A stretch of DNA of 64,000 nucleotides from G965279335 sp965279285 (GTDB lineage: Bacteria; Pseudomonadota; Gammaproteobacteria; DSM-16500). Shown one piece after another: positions 17,403-27,030 of this stretch (positions within the stretch are counted from its first letter, which is position 1; every line of letters begins with the position of its first letter). The position numbers were made by a program, and so were the translations under genes. The notes beneath the pieces are model-generated. The model had not been told where the DNA came from, did no database searches, and worked only from the letters and a program-made list of their open reading frames with translations. Location: the NCBI GenBank assembly GCA_965279285.1, contig OZ257148.1, positions 1-64,000 on the forward strand. The letters are read 5' to 3'.

Positions 17403-19304
17403 ATGAAACTCACAGCCCTGATCCAATTAGCTAACACAAAACCATACCCTCACTTAATAGAGAACGACCTTCCAGACACGGCCACAATACAAGATTTTAT
17501 AGTCGCAGCCCAGAATAAAATTGAAGCTGAAGCAAAGTATCAAGCACTGCGAGGGCAAAAATTTAGTTTAAAACTGCATATGGCTTCATATCATATCCCA
17601 CTCGATGAAGAGACAACATTGCCATTGTCTGCTTTATTAACTCATTCTAAATTTTTAGCAAATCCACAGTGTACAAACATCAATAATAAATTAGATAATT
17701 ATTTTTTAGTCTTAACTTTGACATCGCCAACACATTCTAACGTTCTTGATGAAAAATCTAAACCATTAACAACATCTCCCGCTACCACTGAACAAAAAAA
17801 CATAACGACTTTAACAAATGCTGATCTACTTAGGGATATAAAAGAATATAAAACTGCAATTCTTGCATTAATTGAAATGACAACTAGCTTTGAAAAATTA
17901 ATTACAATAGCAATCTATCTTAAAAAAGGAAACTTAGCACGAAACTCGGAAGAATATAAACAGTTTAATTCCGCATTAAAAATCAAAATGAAAACGCTAG
18001 ATTTTTGCCAAATATCAAACGAACAATTGCTTTACTGCTATATATTTCAAAACAAACTATTGAACTCTCTTCTAAAGCAACAAACGATGACCAAACTAAA
18101 ACGGTTATCTAGTCAAACAAACCCACAAGATGAAAAAAATAAAGCTGTTTCTATAACTACATCATCTAGTAAAAAATATACTCTTTGTATGCTTAGCGTG
18201 ACCATAAATCACTACCTAACAGAAAGATATGAAAAAGAAGTAGAAAAATTAAAACATCTCTTTCATCTTCACCACTTTATTTATAGTAATGATGAAGAAA
18301 AAGTAGTGATTCAAAAACAATGCCCCATTAATCAAAAATATAAACTTTATTTAAAAGGCCATAAATTTGATGATAACTTTGCTGCAAGCCTTTATAAAAG
18401 ACTACATCATCAACCCAATAAGTTAAACAAAGTTTTAGCAACTCTTTACTCATTCACGACTGGCGATGATTTTAAAGAAAACTCCGAACTTTATCGTTCA
18501 AAAAAAAGCTACGATAAAGCACATAAAAAGCAGCGGAAAAATTCATCCCACATCCTATATAACAGGTTATTTGAGGGGACTAATGAACCCCAAAAAAAAG
18601 CAAACAACGTAACCTTAGAACTTAATCGACAAATCGCCGCCAACACTGACTATTACTTAAGTCCAAAATGGAAACCATTTTTAGCTAAATTAAATTTATT
18701 TACTACTGGCCCCAAAGCACTCCTAGGCCTTTCTGATAAGCTTAATAACAGTTTTTTCTTTAACTTATTTGAGCATGAAATTTTTAAATTCTTAATCTCA
18801 GACCCCTATTTATACAGTAAAGAAGAGAGTTACCTCGACCTGCAAGATCATTACTCCAAACGTATTGCTGAATATTCCAAGACCATTTCATATCTTTATG
18901 ATAATGCCATCTCTATTGTTGAACAAGAATATCAACGCCTGCAGTCCAGTACTGCGGGTGACTTTCAACTTGATGGTAGCGACAAGGCGGATGTTTTATT
19001 AGCAACACTAAAAACCATTGCAGGCCATTTTTCAACTTTTATCAGAGATCCTCAACAGTCTATTAAAATACTACATAAAAACACCTACACCACTGTTAAA
19101 AACTGCGCAGAGAATCCTATTATTGCCATAGGAAGAAACGAAACTGTTGATATATTACGCGGACTCTTAGGTGTGATTTTATTTATCCCTAGTTTTGGCG
19201 CTACATATTGGCATACTCCTTTGTATAATACTTTTTTTGGTGCTCCACGTAGCAAGATTGCTTTGACTAAAGCGACTGAGAGAGTGCATTCATTAGCGCT
19301 GTAA
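17403..19304 (+). CDS. Large protein of unknown function, effector-like
   Basis: 633 aa, no family recognised. The first 80 residues look like a compact alpha/beta domain (FSLKLHMASYHIPLDEETTL). A Thr/Lys-rich linker follows (about 105-135), then a long helical, Lys/Asn/Tyr-rich body, and a hydrophobic stretch near the C-terminus (DILRGLLGVILFIPSFGATY, about residues 585-605) that could be a membrane anchor. There is no signal peptide. AT-rich codon use and a lone position beside other accessory genes suggest a horizontally acquired or lineage-specific gene. Effector function is only a guess. Confidence 0.6.
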   Translation: MKLTALIQLANTKPYPHLIENDLPDTATIQDFIVAAQNKIEAEAKYQALRGQKFSLKLHMASYHIPLDEETTLPLSALLTHSKFLANPQCTNINNKLDNYFLVLTLTSPTHSNVLDEKSKPLTTSPATTEQKNITTLTNADLLRDIKEYKTAILALIEMTTSFEKLITIAIYLKKGNLARNSEEYKQFNSALKIKMKTLDFCQISNEQLLYCYIFQNKLLNSLLKQQTMTKLKRLSSQTNPQDEKNKAVSITTSSSKKYTLCMLSVTINHYLTERYEKEVEKLKHLFHLHHFIYSNDEEKVVIQKQCPINQKYKLYLKGHKFDDNFAASLYKRLHHQPNKLNKVLATLYSFTTGDDFKENSELYRSKKSYDKAHKKQRKNSSHILYNRLFEGTNEPQKKANNVTLELNRQIAANTDYYLSPKWKPFLAKLNLFTTGPKALLGLSDKLNNSFFFNLFEHEIFKFLISDPYLYSKEESYLDLQDHYSKRIAEYSKTISYLYDNAISIVEQEYQRLQSSTAGDFQLDGSDKADVLLATLKTIAGHFSTFIRDPQQSIKILHKNTYTTVKNCAENPIIAIGRNETVDILRGLLGVILFIPSFGATYWHTPLYNTFFGAPRSKIALTKATERVHSLAL

Positions 19305-19337
19305 TGCTGAGCAGGGAAATATTCAAAGCGTAATAAT

Positions 19338-19433
19338 GGTGGGCACGCTGCGCTTTGCCCACCCTACAAAAGCATTCCAACGGCGGTTATAATTATAAAA
19401 AATGTAGGGTGAGCAAAGCGCAGCGTGCCCACC
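19338..19433. repeat. Palindromic repeat, copy A (paired cores, no outer arms)
   Basis: Two inverted 30-base cores (GGTGGGCACGCTGCGC... at 19338-19367 and the complement at 19404-19433) with one mismatch (GTGAGC). Each core is itself a hairpin (GGTGGGCA/TGCCCACC). It lies between convergent genes and may act as a bidirectional terminator. The outer TGTAACTATTCAG arms seen at other copies are not present. Confidence 0.9.
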
Positions 19434-19445
19434 TTAACATACCAT

Positions 19446-21113
19446 CTAATCAATTATTTCCTTCCCATTAATTTTAGTAACACTACTCTCTCTTATAAAT
19501 GACAAAGTATAATCATCCCCTTTCGATTGCACATAACCCAACTTCAACCATTCATTAAAATCTTTTTTTAATTCATCCATCGCAGAATTTTCAAATACAA
19601 CTATTTTTTGTTTTAATACTGTGACAATGTCCATAACTGCACGATATTGCCAATACAAAGTATAAGTCAATGGCCGTTTAACTTGTCCATTAATAAACAA
19701 TGTTCTTAACATCTGCGCATATTGATCTAAGCTAACATTATTTTTTTGTGCTTCTAACAAACTTAAAGCGGTTGTTTCATCTAACTGTTTTGTGTCTACC
19801 AACATAACAATATATAAATAACTTTGTTGATTAACTAATTGTGCCGCTTCGTCCAAACTTAATACTTCTTGTCGCGCTTTATTCGATAAATTATGAAAAT
19901 AAGGAATATGTGTAAGATTTTCAATAAGGGGGTTAAGCAACGGTTTGGAAACACGAGCATCCACTTCAAGATTCATATCACGCACTAGCTCTTCAAAATC
20001 ATAAGCTGACTTTCCCTGATAAGGCCAAGCTATTTGACCTGTCATGTCAAAATCACCTTCGGGTGCTGAAAGATGAAAAGCATCTAATTGAACTTGGGAA
20101 TCCGTCACTAATACCTTCGGCAATAAGGAAAGCATTTTTAATTGCAACTGCGAAGCATACAATTCGCCTCGTTGCATAATTTGACGATAGGCTATTATCA
20201 TATCAACAACTGCCTGGCTGATTAATGCTGATGATGTCACTTTAAGATGCAAGGGGCCAAACGTTTGTTTAGCCAATGTTATTTTTTCTATATCAACAAT
20301 ATGTTCGCTCGCAATTTTTTCCGCCCGCTCTTTTATAGTCCCCGCTAAATTTAATCCGGCTAAAGAAAATGAATAACCCGCAAAATCTTGCGCTGTCAAC
20401 GCAGCTAACTGTAATTTTAAATAGCCTAACCATAAACCACTTTTTGCTTGCTGTTGGTCAAGCTGAAGCATTCCAGCTGAAGCTTTCATCGCGCCATGCT
20501 TATTTGCTGCTAAAAGAATAACGTCAGGAAATTTTATCGTCGCATTAAGCTTGTTTTGTCCCGGAAATAATTCAATTTTCCCCGTCAATCCTTGCTTAAA
20601 TTGAACACTAACTTGTTGATTCGGTAAATTAGAATATAGCGAATTAATTTTAAAATATTTAATATAGTTTCCCGCAAATGAAATTACATCATCATCTTGA
20701 ATATCCCCAACCACTGTAGCAAAAACCTTTAAAAATTCTTGCATTGCAGATGAGAGCTGCCATTGATTATGAATCACGGCTAAACCAAAATAAAAAGGTG
20801 AAATCTGTGCCGGATAATATAAGATGGGACCATGTTGAATTTTTTGCTCTACCAACAAATCTAACTGCGGATCAACAACACCTGACTCTTTAACCCAAGT
20901 AACGAGAGTAGGATTAATTATTTTAACCCGCAAACTAGCTGAAGAACTCATCCAACCACGTTGATAATTTAATACCTGAATCGCAACATCACCCTGAGCA
21001 TTATAATAAGAAACTAAAGAATAATACGTATGCTGCAACCACATGCCCATGCCTAATGGCGCAAAGGTCAACAACAAAATAAGCAACAACACCAACTGAA
21101 TAAGCTTCCGCAT
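19446..21113 (-). CDS. YdgA-like protein (DUF945)
   Basis: 555-aa cell-envelope protein of the DUF945 family. It has an uncleaved N-terminal signal anchor (LIQLVLLLILLLTFAPLGMGMW) and then the family motif AIQVLNYQRGWMSSSASLRV. The remainder is repeated beta-rich AsmA-like strands (ISPFYFGLAVIHNQWQLSS, LSAPEGDFDMTGQIAWPY). The molecular role is not established. It is probably inner-membrane anchored with a periplasmic body. Coded 11 bases downstream of recJ on the minus strand. Confidence 0.8.
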   Translation of the reverse strand: MRKLIQLVLLLILLLTFAPLGMGMWLQHTYYSLVSYYNAQGDVAIQVLNYQRGWMSSSASLRVKIINPTLVTWVKESGVVDPQLDLLVEQKIQHGPILYYPAQISPFYFGLAVIHNQWQLSSAMQEFLKVFATVVGDIQDDDVISFAGNYIKYFKINSLYSNLPNQQVSVQFKQGLTGKIELFPGQNKLNATIKFPDVILLAANKHGAMKASAGMLQLDQQQAKSGLWLGYLKLQLAALTAQDFAGYSFSLAGLNLAGTIKERAEKIASEHIVDIEKITLAKQTFGPLHLKVTSSALISQAVVDMIIAYRQIMQRGELYASQLQLKMLSLLPKVLVTDSQVQLDAFHLSAPEGDFDMTGQIAWPYQGKSAYDFEELVRDMNLEVDARVSKPLLNPLIENLTHIPYFHNLSNKARQEVLSLDEAAQLVNQQSYLYIVMLVDTKQLDETTALSLLEAQKNNVSLDQYAQMLRTLFINGQVKRPLTYTLYWQYRAVMDIVTVLKQKIVVFENSAMDELKKDFNEWLKLGYVQSKGDDYTLSFIRESSVTKINGKEIID

Positions 21114-21124
21114 AACTCTCCTTA

Positions 21125-22849
21125 TTAAATCAACTCCAAGTGTTCCACTATCAATTGCACACTACGCTTACCACGAAATTCATTAATATCCATACGATAC
21201 GCGACATTAATTTGATTACAACGATAGTTCGGCCACAATTTTAAATCAACGTTAAAAGCAATGGCATCAATAGTTCCTTCTGCTTTTGCGAGCACCATTT
21301 TTAAATGTTTTCCGCCCACCAAACGCTGATCAACTACCTCAAACTTACCATCAAACAATGGCTCAGGAAAAGCCTGGCCCCAGGGTCCAGCTTCACGCAA
21401 TATTTCCGCAATTTCTAACGTTAATTCTGCTGCTGATAATTCACCATCACTCCAAACACTTTGATGAAGATCATCCGCTGATAAATATCGTGACACAACT
21501 GCATCAAAAGCCGCAGAAAACTCATGAAAAGCGGTTCGTGATATCGTTAAGCCCGCAGCCATTGCATGCCCACCAAATTTATAAATCAAATGCGGATATT
21601 GCATTGAAATTTCTGCAAGTACATCGCGAATATGTAATCCTTGTATAGAACGACAAGAGCCTTTTAATTCATTTTCAGCCGAAAGCGCAAACACGATAAC
21701 AGGGCGATGAAATTTATCTTTAATTCGTGAAGCTAAAATTCCAATCACACCTTGATGCCAAGCAATATCAAACAAACAGATACCGCGTGGTAAAGGATTT
21801 TTTTCTGTCGGCTTAATCTTAGCTAAAATTTCAAATGCTTGATCTTGCATGTCTTGCTCTATCACACGACGCTCTTCATTTAGTTGCGTTAATTTTTTTG
21901 CAATTGCTTGTGCTTCCGCTAAATCGTCCGTAATCAAACATTCAATGCCTAATGACATGGATTCTAAACGTCCAGCAGCGTTTAAACGTGGCGCCACAGC
22001 AAAACCTAAATCCGATGCAACTATTTTAGCTTGATTTCTACCTGCTGCTTCTAAGAGTGCACTGATTCCAGGGATACACTGGCCTGCACGAATGCGGCGC
22101 AAACCTTGCGCGACTAAAATTCGATTGTTGTAATCCAGCGGAACTACATCAGCAATCGTGCCCAAAGTCACTAAATCTAAAAGATGTGACATATTAGGTT
22201 CTGGAAGATTTTTTTCTGCAAACCAGCCTTTTTCTAGTAAATAACGTCTTAACGCTAACATCACATAAAAAATAACACCCACACCTGCCATATTTTTACT
22301 GGGAAAAAAATCATTCGGCTGGTTGGGATTTACAATGGCATCAGCAGCAGGCAATGTTTCACTCGGTAAATGATGATCGGTAATAATGACGCGAATACCT
22401 GCTGCTTTTGCAGCACTCACTCCCGCATGATTTGCTATGCCATTATCAACCGTCACAATTAATGCTGGTTTTGATTCTTTAGCAATATTCACCAACTCAG
22501 GCGTTAAACCATAACCAAAAGCAAAACGATTGGGCACGAGATAGTCCACCTGCTGCGCACCAAATTTGCGTAAGGCTCTCATTGCTACAGCAGTGCTCGT
22601 TGCACCGTCAGCATCAAAATCGCCGACAATTAAAATTCTTTCATCAGCAATCAAGGCCTGTGCTAAACAGGCAACAGCTTGATCGATACCCAGTAATTTT
22701 TGATACGGAATTAAATGTTCTAAACTCAGCTCTAATTCACTGCTGGAATGAATACCACGCGCAAGATAAATTTTTTCTAACAGTGGATGGAGTTTTTTAT
22801 CGGTTAATTGGCGGTCTTCTAGCTGTCGTCTTTTTATTTTTTTTTCCAT
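21125..22849 (-). CDS. recJ: Single-stranded-DNA-specific exonuclease RecJ
   Basis: 5'-3' ssDNA exonuclease of mismatch repair, base excision repair and the RecF pathway. 574 aa, normal for the family. DHH phosphoesterase motifs: VGDFDADGATSTAVAMRAL (motif I, about residue 75), TVDNGIANHAG, and the name-giving VIITDHHLPSE (about 155). DHHA1 motif: FGGHAMAAGLTI (about 426). A C-terminal OB domain follows. Its ATG overlaps the stop of the upstream 86-aa membrane protein gene (TAATG), so the two are translationally coupled. Confidence 0.95.
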   Translation of the reverse strand: MEKKIKRRQLEDRQLTDKKLHPLLEKIYLARGIHSSSELELSLEHLIPYQKLLGIDQAVACLAQALIADERILIVGDFDADGATSTAVAMRALRKFGAQQVDYLVPNRFAFGYGLTPELVNIAKESKPALIVTVDNGIANHAGVSAAKAAGIRVIITDHHLPSETLPAADAIVNPNQPNDFFPSKNMAGVGVIFYVMLALRRYLLEKGWFAEKNLPEPNMSHLLDLVTLGTIADVVPLDYNNRILVAQGLRRIRAGQCIPGISALLEAAGRNQAKIVASDLGFAVAPRLNAAGRLESMSLGIECLITDDLAEAQAIAKKLTQLNEERRVIEQDMQDQAFEILAKIKPTEKNPLPRGICLFDIAWHQGVIGILASRIKDKFHRPVIVFALSAENELKGSCRSIQGLHIRDVLAEISMQYPHLIYKFGGHAMAAGLTISRTAFHEFSAAFDAVVSRYLSADDLHQSVWSDGELSAAELTLEIAEILREAGPWGQAFPEPLFDGKFEVVDQRLVGGKHLKMVLAKAEGTIDAIAFNVDLKLWPNYRCNQINVAYRMDINEFRGKRSVQLIVEHLELI

Positions 22850-23109
22850 TAAATCATGCCTTGAATAATTTTTCTATTATATCGATTAACTGCAACAACA
22901 CTCCAAATACAGCAAATTAACCACGCCAAAAGCGTAGGCACTACCACTTTAGAGCATAAAATAATAAAAACTAACACAATCATAATAGTTCCCCCAATCG
23001 AGCTAGCATATAGCAAACCAACCGGGCCTAAAAAAACGGCTAATAATAATGCCCCCGCAAGACTTTTTAATGGCAATACAGGTTTGTATTGTGTAAAAGT
23101 GTGTGTCAT
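22849..23109 (-). CDS. Small inner-membrane protein, 86 aa
   Basis: Two to three hydrophobic segments (LAGALLLAVFLGPVGLLYAS, IMIVLVFIILCSKVVVPTLL, LAWLICCIWSVVAVNRYN) after a short polar N-terminus, ending in a basic tail. No catalytic motif. Similar short membrane proteins of unknown role occur in other gammaproteobacteria, as far as I recall. The TAATG overlap with recJ implies a shared transcript. It is divergent from the Mth938-like gene. Confidence 0.6.
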   Translation of the reverse strand: MTHTFTQYKPVLPLKSLAGALLLAVFLGPVGLLYASSIGGTIMIVLVFIILCSKVVVPTLLAWLICCIWSVVAVNRYNRKIIQGMI

Positions 23110-23160
23110 ATTTAATATCCCTGCTTCCTATTTTTAAGATTATAACTTTTGGAGAGCGTA

Positions 23161-23532
23161 ATGTCGCTGACACTTGATGACAATCAGGCTAATTTTCAAA
23201 TTCGCGGCTATAAACCGGGCTTCATTCAAGTTAATCAACAAACATACCAGCACAGCATCATTGTTTCTGCGACGCATCTGGTTGAAAATTGGGCGCCACA
23301 AACAATTTCTGCGCTTACTGTAGAACATTTACGCATAGCTTCTCAATTAGAGCCAGCCATTTTAATTATCGGCACTGGTGAACGATTACAATTTCCCACC
23401 ATTGATTTGTACGGTGAGCTAATTAACCAACATATTGGGGTTGAAATCATGGACACCAGTGCTGCTTGCCGAACCTATAATATCTTAACCGCAGAAAATC
23501 GGAATGTGGTTGCTGCTCTTATTATTCGGTAA
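23161..23532 (+). CDS. Mth938-like domain protein (DUF498/NDUFAF3-like)
   Basis: 123 aa from the ATG at 23161, supported by GGAGAG at 23151-23156. An upstream TTG at 23149 has no ribosome site. Conserved family features: FQIRGYKPGFIQVNQQTYQHSIIV at the N-terminus, and the ILIIGTGERLQFP and VEIMDTSAACRTYNIL strands, with the TGExxxFP and MdTxAACrTYNiL motifs diagnostic of Mth938-like proteins. The function is poorly defined. The mitochondrial relative NDUFAF3 assists complex I assembly. Confidence 0.85.
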   Translation: MSLTLDDNQANFQIRGYKPGFIQVNQQTYQHSIIVSATHLVENWAPQTISALTVEHLRIASQLEPAILIIGTGERLQFPTIDLYGELINQHIGVEIMDTSAACRTYNILTAENRNVVAALIIR

Positions 23533-23536
23533 AAAA

Positions 23537-23593
23537 TGTAACTATTCAGCAGCCAGGGAGTTTGGTGGGCACGCTGCGCTTTGCCCACCCTAC
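23537..23593. repeat. Palindromic repeat, copy B (left half only)
   Basis: Outer arm TGTAACTATTCAGCAGCC followed by one core (23564-23593). The right half is missing. It begins four bases after the Mth938-like stop codon and lies between convergent genes. Confidence 0.85.
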
Positions 23594-23602
23594 AAAAATA
23601 AA

Positions 23603-24883
23603 TTATACTAACTCTTTCCTTTCCTCACTCAACCGTGGAAAAACTCGCGCAATCTTCACCCGATTATCTTGCACCTGTAAAATCTCAACCGGATAATCAG
23701 CAATCAAAATACAAATCCCCGTTTGAGGAATCATTTCTAAAAATTCAATAATCAAACCATTCAATGTTCGTGGCCCCTGAACAGGCAGATCCCACTTTGT
23801 TACCCGATTAAATTCACGAATAGTAATGCTGCCATCGCTTAAGTAACTACCATCTGGTTGCAAAGTTAATTTATTGGTACTGGCTATTGTCGTCGTAAAT
23901 TCACCGACAATCTCTTCGAGAATATCAGCTAAGGTAATTAATCCAAGAATTTCACCATATTCATCCACAATCAACGCCAAGCGTTTTTGTTGTTGCTGAA
24001 AATTCACCAACTGAATATTGAGCGGTGTTGCTTCTGGAACAAAATACATTTCTTGCAAATGTTTTATTATCACTTCCTTACTAAAATCTTTTTTCTCTAA
24101 TAAAAAGTGCGCAATATCACGTAAATGCAAGATACCTAAGACTTGATTAATGTCATCACGATAAACTGGCAACCAATCAAATTGACTATTTGCTATTTGT
24201 TGCTGCACTATTTCCCATGGCTCATCTAAATCAATACCAACAATTTCATGCCGTGGAATCATCACATCATTCACAGTCATTTTATTTAAATCTAAAATAC
24301 CCAACAGCATAGTTTGGTAGGTCTGCGAAATTCTACCTGCTGTTTCATAAACTACACTACGCAACTCTTCACGACTCAACGGCTCAGTATTATAACTTTT
24401 AATGCGAATCCGCATTAATCGCAATACACCATTGGATAACGTATTAATAAGCCACACTGCGGGATAAAAAATTTTTAATAAATAATAAATAGGCCAAGCG
24501 ACCAGTTGCGAAACTTTTTCTGGATAAACAGCAGCTAAGGTTTTAGGTGCAACTTCCGCAAAAATTAAAATCAAAAATGTTAATACAACGGTAGAAACAA
24601 TAACCCCTGTTTCTCCCCAAAAATGAACTGCAATTAATGTCGCAAGCGATGAGGCTAAAATATTTAAAAAATTATTACCAATCAAAATCATGCCCAACAA
24701 TCGATCAGGCCGTTCTAACAATTTCAAAATTAATATGGCCGAACGCTTTTGCAAGCGTGCCTTATGACGCAAACGATAGCGATTAATTGCCATTAACCCA
24801 GTTTCTGCACAAGAAAAAAATGCCGACAATAATATCAAGAAAAGTAAAACAGCAATAAATATAACGATCTGGGTATTACTCAA
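23603..24883 (-). CDS. CNNM/CorC-type transporter-associated protein (YfjD/CorB-like)
   Basis: 426-aa membrane protein with an N-terminal CNNM (DUF21) domain of about four segments (IVIFIAVLLFLILLSAFFSCAETGLMAI, LLGMILIGNNFLNILASSLA, VVLTFLILIFAEVAPKTLA). Two CBS domains follow (MTVNDVMIPRHEIVGIDLDE; QKRLALIVDEYGEILGLITLADILEEIVGEF), then a C-terminal CorC_HlyC domain. The family mediates magnesium/cobalt efflux or homeostasis. It is divergent from ffh, the same neighbourhood as yfjD-ffh in E. coli. Confidence 0.9.
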   Translation of the reverse strand: MSNTQIVIFIAVLLFLILLSAFFSCAETGLMAINRYRLRHKARLQKRSAILILKLLERPDRLLGMILIGNNFLNILASSLATLIAVHFWGETGVIVSTVVLTFLILIFAEVAPKTLAAVYPEKVSQLVAWPIYYLLKIFYPAVWLINTLSNGVLRLMRIRIKSYNTEPLSREELRSVVYETAGRISQTYQTMLLGILDLNKMTVNDVMIPRHEIVGIDLDEPWEIVQQQIANSQFDWLPVYRDDINQVLGILHLRDIAHFLLEKKDFSKEVIIKHLQEMYFVPEATPLNIQLVNFQQQQKRLALIVDEYGEILGLITLADILEEIVGEFTTTIASTNKLTLQPDGSYLSDGSITIREFNRVTKWDLPVQGPRTLNGLIIEFLEMIPQTGICILIADYPVEILQVQDNRVKIARVFPRLSEERKELV

Positions 24884-24966
24884 CAGTCATCCTTAAATGT
24901 ATAATTACTTGTATTGTAGAATAGCCACTCCTAGCAACTTTCTCAATAAATTTATCCTTTGTTTGC

Positions 24967-25062
24967 TGTGCAACTATTCAGCAGCTAAAAGTTTGGATGC
25001 CAGCTAGAAGCACGCTGGCATGACAAGATTTCGTAGGGTGGGCAAAGCGCAGCGTGCCCACC
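24967..25062. repeat. Palindromic repeat, copy C (hybrid core)
   Basis: Left outer arm TGCAACTATTCAGCAG (24967 on) and right GTAGGGTGGGCAAAGC... core (25033-25062) are of the usual type. The left core, however, is replaced by a different hairpin (ATGCCAGC ... GCTGGCAT, 24996-25022). The right arm is poorly kept (CATTGACCGAATAATTTGC). It lies in the divergent promoter space between the CorC-like gene and ffh. Confidence 0.8.
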
Positions 25063-25153
25063 AAACTCATTGACCGAATAATTTGCGCCCTACATTGAAT
25101 CAGGTATACTTCCCCACCATTCGTTAACCAGATAAGAGTTGATCTATAAACTT

Positions 25154-26521
25154 ATGTTTACCAATCTTTCAGAACGCTTTAGCCAGGTCTTAAGAAACCT
25201 CAGTGGCAGAGGACGACTTACCGAAGATAACATCAAAGAAACCATGCGTGATGTGCGTATGGCGCTCCTTGAGGCAGATGTAGCATTACCTGTTGTTAAA
25301 GAGTTTACTGACCACGTCCAAACCAAAGCCATCGGTGTTGATGTGATAGAAAGCCTTTCACCTGGCCAAGCATTAATTAAAATTGTCCATGACGAGTTAG
25401 TCTTACTGATGGGCGAGCAATATGCAGAACTTAACCTACAAACTCAAGCACCTGCTATTATTTTAATGGCTGGATTACAAGGTTCTGGTAAAACGACAAC
25501 AGTAGCAAAATTAGCGCAATGGCTTAAGAATCAAAAAAAATCTGTTTTAGTCACGAGTGCTGATATTTATCGTCCTGCGGCGATTCAACAATTAGAAACC
25601 TTGGCACAAAACATTGGTGTAGATTTTCATCCTAGTAACAGTGAGCAAGATCCTGTTGAAATAGCAAAAAGTGCTATTTTAGCCGCAAAATCACGCTTAA
25701 GCGATGTTGTTATTATTGATACAGCCGGCCGTTTACATATTGACGATACAATGATGGCTGAAATTAAACGCCTGCATATGGCTATTCAACCGATTGAGAC
25801 TCTATTTGTTGTTGATAGCATGACTGGCCAAGATGCCGCCAATACTGCCAAAGCCTTTAATGAAGCCTTACCTATCACGGGTATTATTTTAACCAAAACT
25901 GACGGGGATGCACGCGGTGGTGCTGCTTTATCCATTCGACATATTACTGGCAAACCCATTAAATTCTTGGGTGTGGGTGAAAAAATTGATGCATTAGAGC
26001 CTTTTCATCCTGAGCGTATTGCCTCACGCATATTAGGCATGGGTGACGTTTTAACCTTAATTGAAGATGCTCAACGTCATCTCGACAAAGATAAAGCTGA
26101 AAAACTGGCAAAAAAAATCAAGAAAGGCAAAACCTTTGACCTAGAAGACTTCCGTGATCAACTACGTCAAATGGGTAAAATGGGTGGCATCATGGGTATC
26201 ATGAGCAAACTTCCTGGCCTAGGCAGCATCCCCCAAGCTGCAAAAGATAAAATTAACGATAAAATGTTTGTTGAAATTGAAGCTATTATCAATTCTATGA
26301 CCCCGAAAGAACGCCGCAAACCTGAATTAATTAATGGCTCACGCAAACGCCGCATCGCAAATGGCTCCGGCACCGACATCCAGGCGGTAAATCGATTACT
26401 AAAACAATTCACCCAAATGCAAAAAATGATGAAAAAAGTTTCTAAACAAGGTGGCTTGTTAAAGATGATGCGTGGAATGCAAGGAAAACTTCCTCCTGGT
26501 ATGTTGCCGCCGATGGGGTGA
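25154..26521 (+). CDS. ffh: Signal recognition particle protein Ffh
   Basis: GTPase that binds 4.5S RNA and signal sequences and targets membrane proteins to FtsY/SecYEG. The ATG at 25154 (MFTNLSERFSQVLRNLSGRG) gives 455 aa. The upstream TTG at 25139 adds only five unlikely residues. N domain, then G domain with GLQGSGKTTTVAKLA, DTAGRLHID, TKTDGDARGGAAL. The methionine-rich M domain ends QMQKMMKKVSKQGG and GMLPPMG. It heads the conserved ffh-rpsP-rimM-trmD-rplS block, although a palindromic element separates it from rpsP. Confidence 0.97.
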   Translation: MFTNLSERFSQVLRNLSGRGRLTEDNIKETMRDVRMALLEADVALPVVKEFTDHVQTKAIGVDVIESLSPGQALIKIVHDELVLLMGEQYAELNLQTQAPAIILMAGLQGSGKTTTVAKLAQWLKNQKKSVLVTSADIYRPAAIQQLETLAQNIGVDFHPSNSEQDPVEIAKSAILAAKSRLSDVVIIDTAGRLHIDDTMMAEIKRLHMAIQPIETLFVVDSMTGQDAANTAKAFNEALPITGIILTKTDGDARGGAALSIRHITGKPIKFLGVGEKIDALEPFHPERIASRILGMGDVLTLIEDAQRHLDKDKAEKLAKKIKKGKTFDLEDFRDQLRQMGKMGGIMGIMSKLPGLGSIPQAAKDKINDKMFVEIEAIINSMTPKERRKPELINGSRKRRIANGSGTDIQAVNRLLKQFTQMQKMMKKVSKQGGLLKMMRGMQGKLPPGMLPPMG

Positions 26522-26528
26522 TGAAATA

Positions 26529-26646
26529 TGTAACCATTTAGTAGCGCGTCTGGATCCCGCGGACAAGCCGCGGGACGATGAAACTTTTATTTTTCCAACG
26601 TCCCGCGGCTTGTCCGCGGGATCCAGACGTCTCCCTGAATACTTAC
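26529..26646. repeat. Palindromic repeat, copy D (same arms, different inner hairpin)
   Basis: The outer arms resemble the other copies (TGTAACCATTTAGTAG on the left; CTGAATACTTAC on the right). The inside is an unrelated perfect 31-bp inverted repeat beginning CGTCTGGATCCCGCGG (26547-26577 and 26599-26629) with a 21-base loop. Starts seven bases after the ffh stop. It may terminate or attenuate transcription toward rpsP. Confidence 0.85.
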
Positions 26647-26735
26647 TGAAAATTATCATAAGTTATTTGCAAGCTACGAAAAGTTGCGTATAATTCGTGA
26701 CCTTTGATTACAGACATTAATTAGGATACATGCTC

Positions 26736-27002
26736 ATGGTAGTTATACGTTTAGCACGCGGTGGCGCTAAGAAACGCCCATTTTATCAAGTCGTTGTCAG
26801 TGATAAGCGCGATCCTCGCGATGGTCGTTGCATTGAACGCGTTGGGTACTTTAATCCATCTGCACGTGGTAAAGAAACACCGTTATCAATGAATCTAGAA
26901 CGTATTCGTTACTGGATGACCGTCGGTGCACAACTTTCTGACCGCGTACAATCGCTGTTAAAGAAAGCAGAAAAATTAGTTGATGCGACTAGCGCAGCAT
27001 AA
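26736..27002 (+). CDS. rpsP: 30S ribosomal protein S16
   Basis: 88 aa beginning MVVIRLARGGAKKRPFYQVV, the diagnostic S16 N-terminus, with RDPRDGRCIERVGYFNP and ending in an Ala/Ser tail. The ATG at 26736 is preferred over 26730 because AGGA at 26723-26726 is only three bases from the latter. S16 is an early 30S assembly protein. First gene of the rpsP-rimM-trmD-rplS operon. Confidence 0.97.
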   Translation: MVVIRLARGGAKKRPFYQVVVSDKRDPRDGRCIERVGYFNPSARGKETPLSMNLERIRYWMTVGAQLSDRVQSLLKKAEKLVDATSAA

Positions 27003-27030
27003 TATTTCAGCTAATAAAGGTAATACCGTA

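Noticed and set aside
26459..26693. Open frames on both strands across repeat copy D
   Set aside because: They are translations of the palindrome (LDPADKPRD type), have no ribosome sites and mirror each other.
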